Shown piece by piece: positions 1 through 7,506 of a DNA stretch of 49,210 nt (position 1 is its first letter; every line of letters starts with the position of its first letter). Location: NCBI GenBank assembly GCA_003599535.1, contig QZKQ01000027.1:1-49210 (forward strand). The letters are read 5' to 3'. The notes under the pieces were generated by a model that was not told the DNA's origin, ran no database searches, and saw only the letters and a list, made by a program, of their open reading frames with translations. This DNA is from Candidatus Zixiibacteriota bacterium. GTDB lineage: Bacteria > Electryoneota > B3-LCP. A program made the translations under genes and the position numbers.

Positions 1-643
1 CCACCACATTTTCCTGTTCCTGGAAATCGCGCAGCTTGCGCTTGGCTTCGTTCCAGTCCCGTTTGGCGATCTTGGACTGCTCATCGGCAAAGCGCGCGGC
101 GTCGGCGGTTTCCCGGTGCTTGCGGGCCACGTCCTCGGCCAGGTAGACTTCCGCCAGGGTATTCGATAGATCCAGCGCCTCCTGCGGGTTGGGCGAATAC
201 CCCAGGACCGAAATGACGGAGGCTTTCCGGCCGGTTTTGACCGACAGACCCCGCAGGGCATACCATTGGAAACCGCTGGACCCGCTGAGCATGGCCAGCG
301 TCGGGCCCGGAACATAGCTGCCATCGGGAGCCCGCAGATCCATTTTCTGCGCGACTTTGTCCAGGACCGGCTTGCTCAGCATTTTCATGCATTCGATTTC
401 CATCTGCCCGGAAGCCTGGGACAGGTTGGCCGCGAAGAGCACTTCGCTGACGGCTTCCAAGCCGATGCTTCGGAGCAGGGCCTCCTGAGTCCCCCGGCTC
501 TCGATGACCAGCTTGCATTCGGCAAAGTAGGTCTTGGGTTTGAGATAAGTGGCGATCGTGATGATGCCGAAGATCACCACAAATCCCTGAATTATCACCC
601 ACTTGCGGCGGACGATAATTTCCCATACCTTCTTGATTTCCAT
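1..643 (-). CDS. Wzz-type polysaccharide chain-length determinant, N-terminal part (runs off window)
   Basis: Open from ATG at 643 to the window edge (214 codons visible). The product begins MEIKKVWEIIVRRKW, followed by a single hydrophobic segment at about residues 15-32 that ends before YLKPKTYFAE. A periplasmic region follows, and then a charged, coiled-coil-like stretch (about 175-214: KHRETADAARFADEQ, KRDWNEAKRKL, QEQEN). That order is typical of Wzz/GNVR-family co-polymerases, which set glycan chain length with Wzy or work with Wza-type exporters. The start is supported by GAAGGA about 8 nt upstream and by a promoter at 690-718. It is the last gene of the cluster in this window and probably a separate transcription unit. 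The C-terminal half is not visible, so a fused tyrosine kinase cannot be excluded. Confidence 0.82.
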   Translation of the reverse strand, partial: MEIKKVWEIIVRRKWVIIQGFVVIFGIITIATYLKPKTYFAECKLVIESRGTQEALLRSIGLEAVSEVLFAANLSQASGQMEIECMKMLSKPVLDKVAQKMDLRAPDGSYVPGPTLAMLSGSSGFQWYALRGLSVKTGRKASVISVLGYSPNPQEALDLSNTLAEVYLAEDVARKHRETADAARFADEQSKIAKRDWNEAKRKLRDFQEQENVV

Positions 644-689
644 GGCTGGATCCTTCGGTTTTCCAGGTACTAAATAAATGTTACCTTAT

Positions 690-718
690 AAATTAGCTCC
701 AAAATAAACAAAAGTCAA
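690..718 (-). promoter_or_regulatory. Sigma-70-like promoter for the Wzz-type gene
   Basis: On the minus strand there is TTGACT (718-713), a 17-nt spacer and TAATTT (695-690). The start site would be near 683, giving a leader of about 40 nt before the ATG at 643. The surrounding gap (644-780) is far more AT-rich than its neighbours. A small inverted repeat (CGGAAA/TTTCCG, 720-738) lies just upstream, after the stop of the preceding GT4 gene, and could weakly separate the two units. Confidence 0.6.
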
Positions 719-780
719 GCGGAAACTTGGAATTTCCGACGATCATCGCCGCTTGAAACCGACTCCTTAGCGCAACACTA

Positions 781-2034
781 TCAGTAATTTACCACATTCG
801 CCTCCGCTTCGGACGAAGTTGGGACCGGCAGCTTATAAGCGTAAGGTAATCCCAGCAGGCGATAATAGATGCGCTCGATGTCGGCGCAGATGCCGTCCCA
901 GCAGTATTGCCGCAGCACCAGGCGGCGGGCGGCCTGTCCCAGTCTCCGGGCCGCTTCCGGGTGGCTCAGCAGGTCAATCAGCGCCCGGGAGAAGGCGCCG
1001 GCGTCTCCGGCCGGCACCAGTACGCCGGTCTCCCCGGAAATGACCGGCTCCGCCGCGCCGCGGAACGCCACCACGGGCAACCCGGCGGCCATATAATTCA
1101 GCAGCTTGATGGGAAATCCCGACCAGGAAACGCGGGGGTTGACCGCCACCGACCCCAGGGCCATGAGGTCCCGCACCTGCGCGAAGGAGGGATTGGCCAC
1201 GACGACCAGGCGCGAGGCCCAGCCGCGCGATTGGGCCGCGGCCCGCAGCGCGGTGGTATCTGAACCGGTGGCCACCATCAGCCGGGCGCCGGGGATTTCG
1301 TTGAACACCGCCGGCAGCGCGTCCAGCAGCAGGTCCAGGCGCTGATACCCATCCAGGTTGCCGACGTACAGGATCAGCGGCCCATCCCCCGTGCCGTACC
1401 GCCGCCGCAGTTTGGGATTCGGCGGACCGGCGGGCGGCCCGAAGTCAATGCCGGGCGGAATGTACTTGATTTTGGCCGGCGGCACGCCCTGCTCCATCAG
1501 AAAGGCGGCCACCCTCCGGTTGATGGCGATGACGAAGTCCGCCCGGCAGGGGATGATCCGGTCCATCAGGTGCGCCGCGCCCCGGGCCAGGGCCTGGGGA
1601 ATCTTCAGCCGGAAATAGGTGTAGAACTCGTCCGACATGGTGTTGTGGCTGTGGTACACCACGGGCACCTTGCGCCGCAGCCGAACCGGGAAAGCCGCCA
1701 CCGGCGCTTCGTAGTTGTGGGCGTGAATCACCTGGATGTTTTCCCGGCGAACCACCTGGTCCAGCTTGCGCATCAACAGCAGGTCCAGCAACGGCTTGCG
1801 GATTTCCGGCCCGGACCGGAACTTCGCGTAGTGGAACAGTTCCGGGATGCGGTGGATGACCACGCCGGGGCAGGGCAGATCCTGGCCGAAATGGTAGGTC
1901 ACCACGTGCACCCGGTGGCCGCGCCGCACCAGGGCTTCCGACAGCTCCCGGATCAGCACCTGCGATCCCTGGGAGGTGGGAAACGGGCAGGCCGCCACCA
2001 TGGCCACGTTCAGGGGATGGAGGGCCGTCTTCAT
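781..2034 (-). CDS. GT4-family glycosyltransferase
   Basis: 417 aa GT-B fold enzyme, predicted cytoplasmic, transferring a sugar from a nucleotide donor to a growing glycan. The N-terminal domain (1-200) carries the acceptor-side loop FPTSQGSQVLIREL; the C-terminal domain starts around LILYVGNLDGYQRLDLLL (220-237). The usual GT4 E-x7-E motif is altered: the corresponding stretch WSGFPIKLLNYMAAG (304-318) has Ser305 and Asn313 where the two glutamates normally stand. This variant is known in some family members, so the protein is not necessarily dead. The start overlaps the stop of the upstream AlkP gene by 4 bp (ATGA, 2031-2034), indicating translational coupling. Donor and acceptor cannot be told from the sequence. 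Confidence 0.88.
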   Translation of the reverse strand: MKTALHPLNVAMVAACPFPTSQGSQVLIRELSEALVRRGHRVHVVTYHFGQDLPCPGVVIHRIPELFHYAKFRSGPEIRKPLLDLLLMRKLDQVVRRENIQVIHAHNYEAPVAAFPVRLRRKVPVVYHSHNTMSDEFYTYFRLKIPQALARGAAHLMDRIIPCRADFVIAINRRVAAFLMEQGVPPAKIKYIPPGIDFGPPAGPPNPKLRRRYGTGDGPLILYVGNLDGYQRLDLLLDALPAVFNEIPGARLMVATGSDTTALRAAAQSRGWASRLVVVANPSFAQVRDLMALGSVAVNPRVSWSGFPIKLLNYMAAGLPVVAFRGAAEPVISGETGVLVPAGDAGAFSRALIDLLSHPEAARRLGQAARRLVLRQYCWDGICADIERIYYRLLGLPYAYKLPVPTSSEAEANVVNY

Positions 2035-3674
2035 CCCAGGTATCCCATGTCAGTCAGGCGCCGGCGCAGGGCCGCCTCCTCGCGCCGGGACAGTTCCGTC
2101 GCGGCGGAAGGCGCGATCCCCGGCGCCGCCGCGGAGATTTCTCCGCCGTCCGGCCGCATCCAGGCGGGTATTTCCATGCCCAGAAAATTTAAAACCAGAG
2201 GCGCCATATCCACCAGTGATACATCGTCGGGCAGCGGCGGGTGCGGCCGGCCGGAATGCAGGATGAAGGTACCGTACGGCCGGTGCGAACCGTTCATGGT
2301 GCCACCCTTGAAGCCCAGGTACTCCCGGGGTTCCAGGCGGCGAACGCTGCGCCGCCCTTCCGCCGAAGTGCTGCGGCCCAGCGCGTAACTGTAGCCCTGC
2401 GGCCGGTTCAGCTCCAGGATCAGGTCCGGGGCGCTGCCGGTTTCCGGTCCCCGGTACACCTCCTCGCGGCGACGCACCCGGCGCACCACAGGGGATCCGT
2501 CCTGCGGATCCTTCCAGGCCAGCAACGCCTGGATCACCTGTTCCGTGGCGGCTTCCACGCGGTCCGCGGCGACCGTACCGAACGGTTCGCGGTCCCGGCG
2601 GTTCAGCCAGAGGGCGGGGAAGTAATTCAGCTCTTCGCTGTAGGCGACCGTGCCGGCCCAGTCCAGGCCGCCGAACCGCTGCCGCGATTCCAGCCCGGAG
2701 GCCAGGCGGCCGCCCGCCACCCGGAAAACCTCCTGCTGCATGCGGTAGGGCAGCCAGCGCATGCCGAAGATTTTGACGCGCCCCACCCAGGGAGTCCAGG
2801 CCCGGTGCGGAGCGAACCGCAGCAGACCGCACTCCGCCAGGTAGCGGTTCAGGTACAGGACCCGGTCGGAAGTGCCGCCCATGCCGTGGTCGCTGATCAC
2901 CAGGACCGTTTCCGGCTGGGTCTGTGCAAATATTTCACCTGCCAGCGCGTCGGCGGCGCGGTACACCGTAAAAAGGGCGTCCCGCAGTTCGGAATCGGTG
3001 GCGGCGACGTGGCGGGGCGAATCGGGGTCGTGAAAAGCCCAGAAGTGATGTCCTGCCGTGTCGGTTTCGCCGACATGGAGGAGCAGGAGGTCCACCGGAT
3101 ATTCCTGTTGCAGAAAGCGTACCAGTTCTGTCTTGCGCTGCATTCCTTCAAGCAGTTTGCCCAACACCCGTCGGTGCCACCCCCGGCCGATGCGGCTCTC
3201 GTTGAAGTCGCCGAAGTAGTACCCGCCTAGCTCGCGCTCCAGGCGCTCCGCCAGGGCGCGGGGATGCACGTAGCGGGCCTCCGCCTTGGAAGGCAGCGGC
3301 GTATCGAAGCCGGAGATCTGGTAGCCGGACAGCGGTTCGGGAGGATAAGTGGTAGGCAGGCCGATGGATCCCACCTTCCACCCGGCAGCGGAGGCCAGGC
3401 GCAGGAAGGTGGGGCTGCTCCGCCGCGAGGCGTTGACGAAGCGCACTCCCAGGCGGCCGGGAAGCCGCTCGGTGAAATCGAAGATGCCATGCCGCCCCGG
3501 ATCGACCCCGGTCAGGAAGGTGGACCAGGCCGGAAAGGTCATCGGAGGGACGGTGGAGGCGGCGGGCCGCCAGCAACCCTGGCGGGCCAGCCGGTCGAGA
3601 TGCGGCAGCCGGTCCCGCCAGCGCGCAAACAGGTCGGGATCGAAACCGTCGAGCGCCAGGATGAGCAGCTTCAT
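2031..3674 (-). CDS. AlkP-superfamily phosphodiesterase/pyrophosphatase-like protein (Thr nucleophile)
   Basis: 547 aa, Phosphodiest-type alkaline phosphatase superfamily. Metal and catalytic residues visible: Asp9 (LALDG), Thr46 in MTFPAW as nucleophile, Asp205 and His209 (GETDTAGHH), Asp262-His263 (SDHG) and His464 (GSHRPYG). There is no signal peptide or membrane segment, so it appears cytoplasmic, where a nucleotide-sugar, sugar-phosphate or lipid-linked phosphodiester would be a plausible substrate (inference). It ends in RLTDMGYLG, a tail shared with two other AlkP-type proteins in this locus. It begins 11 bp after the stop of the sulfatase-like gene and overlaps the next gene by 4 bp. 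The exact substrate is unknown. Confidence 0.87.
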   Translation of the reverse strand: MKLLILALDGFDPDLFARWRDRLPHLDRLARQGCWRPAASTVPPMTFPAWSTFLTGVDPGRHGIFDFTERLPGRLGVRFVNASRRSSPTFLRLASAAGWKVGSIGLPTTYPPEPLSGYQISGFDTPLPSKAEARYVHPRALAERLERELGGYYFGDFNESRIGRGWHRRVLGKLLEGMQRKTELVRFLQQEYPVDLLLLHVGETDTAGHHFWAFHDPDSPRHVAATDSELRDALFTVYRAADALAGEIFAQTQPETVLVISDHGMGGTSDRVLYLNRYLAECGLLRFAPHRAWTPWVGRVKIFGMRWLPYRMQQEVFRVAGGRLASGLESRQRFGGLDWAGTVAYSEELNYFPALWLNRRDREPFGTVAADRVEAATEQVIQALLAWKDPQDGSPVVRRVRRREEVYRGPETGSAPDLILELNRPQGYSYALGRSTSAEGRRSVRRLEPREYLGFKGGTMNGSHRPYGTFILHSGRPHPPLPDDVSLVDMAPLVLNFLGMEIPAWMRPDGGEISAAAPGIAPSAATELSRREEAALRRRLTDMGYLG

Positions 3675-3685
3675 GGGAGCACGAA

Positions 3686-5644
3686 TTACTGGGTGTACCC
3701 CAGGGCGCGAAGCCGTTCCTGCGTCGCCCGGTCAATGTCGCCGGAAGCGCCCATCTCCTGCCGCGACAGGGCATCCTGCAGGTAAGCCAGGAGCAGCGGC
3801 TTCATCTCGGCGACTTTCTCGGGGTGGGCGGCGGCCAGGTTATTGGTCTCCTGCGGATCGTCGGGCAGGTAGTAGAGCTGCTCTTCGGGCAGGCCGCGCT
3901 TGTTGTCGGGATTCATCAGAAGGTACTTCCATGGCCCCACGCGCAGGGCTTGCCCCACGCAGCCTTCGAAGTCCGCCTCGGAGTAGACTTCCTGCGGGAC
4001 GGCCGCCGGAGCAGGTTCGTTGCCGGCCAAGGCCACGGCGGCGGTATCCGGGGGGAATTCCAGGGCGGCAAGCAGGTTTCGCCCACGCATCTTCTCCGGC
4101 ACTTCCACTCCCGCTTCAATCAAGGCCGTGGGGGCCACGTCAATCAGGCGGGCAAGATCCTCACATACGGTTCCCGCAGCCGCTCCGCCCGGGCGCTTGA
4201 TCACCAGGGGGACCCGGATCTGCTCTTCCTGCAGGGTGGTGCCGTGCCACCAGCCGCCGTGCTCATAGAACTCCTCCCCGTGATCGCTGGTCAGGACGAT
4301 CAGGCAGGAATCGTAGAGACCCACAGCCTTCAGCTCGTCGGTGACGGCGCCGATCCACTGGTCAATGTATTCGATCTCCCGGTCGTAGTTGGCCATGAAC
4401 GGCTCCACGAACTTGGGATCGGGGTTGGGCATGACCACCCGGGCGTACCCCTTGCCGTTGTAGGGATGCTCGAAGAACGGATCGTGCGGGTCCATATAAT
4501 GCAGGTAGGCGAAGAAACGGCGGTCGTGGTGCTGCTTGAGGAATCCGTTGAATCGCCCGGTGACCACTTCGGCGGGGCGGTAGAAGTTATCCGGCCAGAT
4601 GCTCTTGACCAGCTTCATGCGGATCTGCCGCAGTACGCCGTACACCACCAGGCGGGAAGCGGATTCGTTGGCGCCGAACAGGAATTTGGGCGGCAGATAC
4701 GTGTATTCGTGGAAGCCCTGCTGGAAATTGTAGATGGGAGCCAGGTTGACGTTGGTGACGATGCCGCCGCAGAAGTAGCCGGCCTCGCTGAACGCTTCCG
4801 CCAGGGTGGTGACGGCGGGCGTCAGCATATCGGTCTTGTGCATGGCCCGGTGTTCGTTCAGGTAGCGCGAGGTCAACAGCGACGCGGTGGACGGCTTGGT
4901 GTTGTTCGACTGGGCGTAGGTGGTGCGGAAGAGGATGCCGTCGCGGGCCAGGGCGTCAATGTTGGGGGTGGAGGCGGGTCCGCCGTAGCAGCCCAGCCGG
5001 TCGGGCCGCAGGGTGTCAATCAGGATCACCAGGACGTTGGGTTGGTCCGCCGGATCGGCGCCACCGGCGGCGTAGGGGACGTGAACCTCTTCCGTTTCCC
5101 GGTTAAAGGCGGCCTGCAGGGCGACGCCGGTCAGCAGCACCGCCGCCAGCACGACGACCCAGCCCACGGGGCGCACCAGGCGGTCCGTTAAACCGACCAA
5201 TTTGCCGCTGAGCAGCGCTTTCAACAGGAAGAACAGAACCACCGCGGCGACCGCCAGGACGGCGACGGTCAGCAGGCCGGCGGGCGAAGCGGGCTTGACC
5301 TTCTCGGCGTGGAAATCGCGGAAGGCACGGAACAGGAAGACCAGGAAGAGGACGGCGCTGAAGGACTTGGCCACCATGAAGGCGGACAGCAGCCGGCGGT
5401 CGCGGCGGCGGTCGGCGTGGAAGGGCAGCAGGCTTAAACCCAGGTGGGCCGCCACGCCGATCAGGCCGCCCAGCAGGCCGTAAGCCAGGGCGGCGAACAG
5501 CAACCCGGAGAGGGCCGCCGGATGGGAGCCGAAGCCGGACACCAGGAGCAGTTCGACGATACCGGCCAGAAGGCCGCCCAAAGCTCCGGCGCGAAAGCTG
5601 ACAAGAGGCGCCCCCAAGGGGCCCGCGATGCGGTGGTCGTTCAT
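3686..5644 (-). CDS. Membrane-anchored sulfatase-like hydrolase/transferase with Thr nucleophile
   Basis: 652 aa from ATG 5644; a GTG two codons upstream (5650) is possible, but GGGTG sits about 5 nt before the ATG. Residues 20-180 form about five membrane segments. The sulfatase fold follows: NVLVILIDTLRPDRLGCYG with the first metal Asp near 210, nucleophile motif NNTKPSTASLLTS near 247-259, metal residues in YMDPHD near 384-388 and SDHGEEFYEHGGWWHG near 453-468. True sulfatases have C/S-x-P-S-R; here it is T-K-P-S-T, so no formylglycine can form. A Thr nucleophile is typical of phosphoethanolamine or glycerophosphate transferases and phosphatases of the superfamily. An envelope phospho-group transferase or phosphodiesterase is therefore more likely than a sulfatase. 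It ends RLRALGYTQ. Confidence 0.85.
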   Translation of the reverse strand: MNDHRIAGPLGAPLVSFRAGALGGLLAGIVELLLVSGFGSHPAALSGLLFAALAYGLLGGLIGVAAHLGLSLLPFHADRRRDRRLLSAFMVAKSFSAVLFLVFLFRAFRDFHAEKVKPASPAGLLTVAVLAVAAVVLFFLLKALLSGKLVGLTDRLVRPVGWVVVLAAVLLTGVALQAAFNRETEEVHVPYAAGGADPADQPNVLVILIDTLRPDRLGCYGGPASTPNIDALARDGILFRTTYAQSNNTKPSTASLLTSRYLNEHRAMHKTDMLTPAVTTLAEAFSEAGYFCGGIVTNVNLAPIYNFQQGFHEYTYLPPKFLFGANESASRLVVYGVLRQIRMKLVKSIWPDNFYRPAEVVTGRFNGFLKQHHDRRFFAYLHYMDPHDPFFEHPYNGKGYARVVMPNPDPKFVEPFMANYDREIEYIDQWIGAVTDELKAVGLYDSCLIVLTSDHGEEFYEHGGWWHGTTLQEEQIRVPLVIKRPGGAAAGTVCEDLARLIDVAPTALIEAGVEVPEKMRGRNLLAALEFPPDTAAVALAGNEPAPAAVPQEVYSEADFEGCVGQALRVGPWKYLLMNPDNKRGLPEEQLYYLPDDPQETNNLAAAHPEKVAEMKPLLLAYLQDALSRQEMGASGDIDRATQERLRALGYTQ

Positions 5645-5700
5645 ATTCACACCCGCTGATTAGCCGTGGTTACTTCAAGGGAATGGCCGGAGAATCCGGA

Positions 5701-6444
5701 TCAGCGCACGAACGTGGGCGCATGCCAGGTCCGTTCTCGCCGGGTCCGGCGCGTGGCAAAGAGCCGCTTCAGGTCCATGCGCAGGGAACTCATGCGCAGG
5801 GTGGCCGCCAGTTGCACCGCTTCGTGGGCCTGGAACGGCCGGGACACCACCCGCACGCGGCCGCCGCGAATCGCCTCGAAGATGGATTCCAGATCGGGTT
5901 CGGCCTGGATCATGCTGTAGGTCTTGCCCAACTGGTGCAGGCGGTGGGTATCGGATCCGCCCACCAGGGTCATGCCCGTCTTACGGGCGAAGCGTGCGGC
6001 CGGGATGTTGGGGTTGAAGCGGTTGGTGTAGAAGGAATTGTATTCCACCGCGTCGAACAGTTCCCGGTGCCGTTCCAGCTTGCGCCGCAGGCAGATGTAC
6101 CCCGGATAGTAGGGGTGGGGAGCCATGACCAGCACGTTGTGGCTGCGGCGGTAGACTTCCAGGTCCTCGAAGGTGCGCAGCTTGTCCGCCTCCCGGTCGG
6201 CGTTGATGATGAGCACGTGCTTGCGTTGGATGTTGGCTTCGACGCCGGGCAGCAGGAAGAGGCCGCGCAGGGCAGCGTATTCCCTCCACCGCTCGCTGAA
6301 TATCACGTTAATATGATTGGTGATGGCCAGCACCTGGAAGCCCAGCCGGGCCGCATGGTCAATCAGTTCGATGGCGCTATGGGTGACGCCGTCGAAGACA
6401 CAATCATTCGTATGCGTGTGGAAGTCCGCTTTTAACCAGACCAT
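5701..6444 (-). CDS. PHP-domain metal-dependent hydrolase
   Basis: 247 aa. PHP signature residues: HTHT (His9, His11), TNH (42-44), GVEA (Glu69), APHP (His110) and GGSDTH (Asp165, His167). Family members are histidinol-phosphatase-like phosphoesterases, and glycan loci often carry one. The second motif reads TNH rather than the usual TDH, so one metal ligand is altered. The C-terminal about 40 residues are very basic (MDLKRLFATRRTRRERTW). The start has AGGA 6 nt upstream. A short CCGGA/TCCGG hairpin (5687-5699) follows the stop directly. It lies between a flippase-like gene and the sulfatase-like gene, consistent with handling of a phosphorylated sugar or lipid (inference). Confidence 0.85.
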   Translation of the reverse strand: MVWLKADFHTHTNDCVFDGVTHSAIELIDHAARLGFQVLAITNHINVIFSERWREYAALRGLFLLPGVEANIQRKHVLIINADREADKLRTFEDLEVYRRSHNVLVMAPHPYYPGYICLRRKLERHRELFDAVEYNSFYTNRFNPNIPAARFARKTGMTLVGGSDTHRLHQLGKTYSMIQAEPDLESIFEAIRGGRVRVVSRPFQAHEAVQLAATLRMSSLRMDLKRLFATRRTRRERTWHAPTFVR

Positions 6445-6486
6445 CGTATGTCCTTTGGTAAATCACACTGTCCAGACTATCGGCGC

Positions 6487-7488
6487 TTAGGCCCGGGCCC
6501 GCCTCATCTCCTCCACCTGGCGGCGGTAGTCGGTCTTGCGGGTCAGGAAGATGACCGCCCCGACCACGTTGACCGAGATGGAAACGAAGTACACCATGGT
6601 GGCCGAGAGCATCATGGCGGTGCGCTGCACGGAATCGACGTTCTGCACCACTCCCAGGCTGTCCAGCAACCCCATGAAGGCCCCTTCGCGCAGGCCGATG
6701 CCGGCGATGGACAGGGGGATCATGGTGGCGATCTGGGTCATGGGGCCGACCTTGAAGATATCTGCCAGGGACAGCCCGGCGCCCAGAGCCAGAGAATTGG
6801 TGTAGTAAGTCAGGAACCAGAAGAGGTACACCACCAGCCCCAGCAGCACGGCGCTCACCAGACTGCCGCGGCGGCGGCTGTACACCGTGAAGGCGTCCAC
6901 CAGCCGGTTCAGCGGTTTTTCCAACTTGGCCCTGCCGGGCAGGTTCAGGGCCAGGATCCGGCGGAACAGCCCCGGGCTGAACAGCAGGATCAGCGCCAGG
7001 ACCGCCAGCACGGCGAAGAAGGCCCCGAACACGGCCAGAAACTTGACGTCCAGTGTGCCGATGAAGAAGGGCAGGGTGACCAGCACCAGGATACTCAGGG
7101 CGAAGAAGGTGGCCACCATCTTCTCGATCAGGACCACCGACACTGAGGCTTCCGTCCTGCCGGTGTAGCGGGCGATGTCGTAGGCCTTGTACGCCTCCAG
7201 ACCAATGCCCGTGGGGGTGAAGGTGCCCAGAAAGCGGCCCACCAGGAAGGTCTTGACGATGTGGGGGAAGGGGACGTGCAGATCCTGACCTTTCAGCAGC
7301 ACGTTCCAGCGGGCGATGGAGAAGAACACGGCCCCCAGTTGCATGACGAAGGAGGCGGCGAACCATTCGGGGTGCTGGCGGAAGGAGGCCACGATGTCGT
7401 CCAGGCCGATCTGGAAGCGCCGGAAGATCAGGACCAGGATGACGACCGTGACGGTGATTTTAATCAGGGTGATGAGGTGTTTCTTCAA
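6487..7488 (-). CDS. LPG-synthase-TM / flippase-like integral membrane protein
   Basis: 333 aa, with about eight hydrophobic segments spread over the whole length and a basic C-terminus (RKTDYRRQVEEMRRARA). It matches the lysylphosphatidylglycerol synthase transmembrane (UPF0104) family by its early GRFLGTFTPTGIGLEAYKAY block and the late GIGLREGAFMGLL motif. The aminoacyl-transferase domain is absent. Such stand-alone proteins are thought to move lipids or lipid-linked sugars across the inner membrane. The start is TTG with AAGG 7 nt upstream; no ATG is near. It follows the AlkP gene closely (18 bp) and precedes the PHP gene. The substrate is unknown. Confidence 0.85.
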   Translation of the reverse strand: MKKHLITLIKITVTVVILVLIFRRFQIGLDDIVASFRQHPEWFAASFVMQLGAVFFSIARWNVLLKGQDLHVPFPHIVKTFLVGRFLGTFTPTGIGLEAYKAYDIARYTGRTEASVSVVLIEKMVATFFALSILVLVTLPFFIGTLDVKFLAVFGAFFAVLAVLALILLFSPGLFRRILALNLPGRAKLEKPLNRLVDAFTVYSRRRGSLVSAVLLGLVVYLFWFLTYYTNSLALGAGLSLADIFKVGPMTQIATMIPLSIAGIGLREGAFMGLLDSLGVVQNVDSVQRTAMMLSATMVYFVSISVNVVGAVIFLTRKTDYRRQVEEMRRARA

Positions 7489-7506
7489 GATCGAACCTTG
7501 TTCGCG

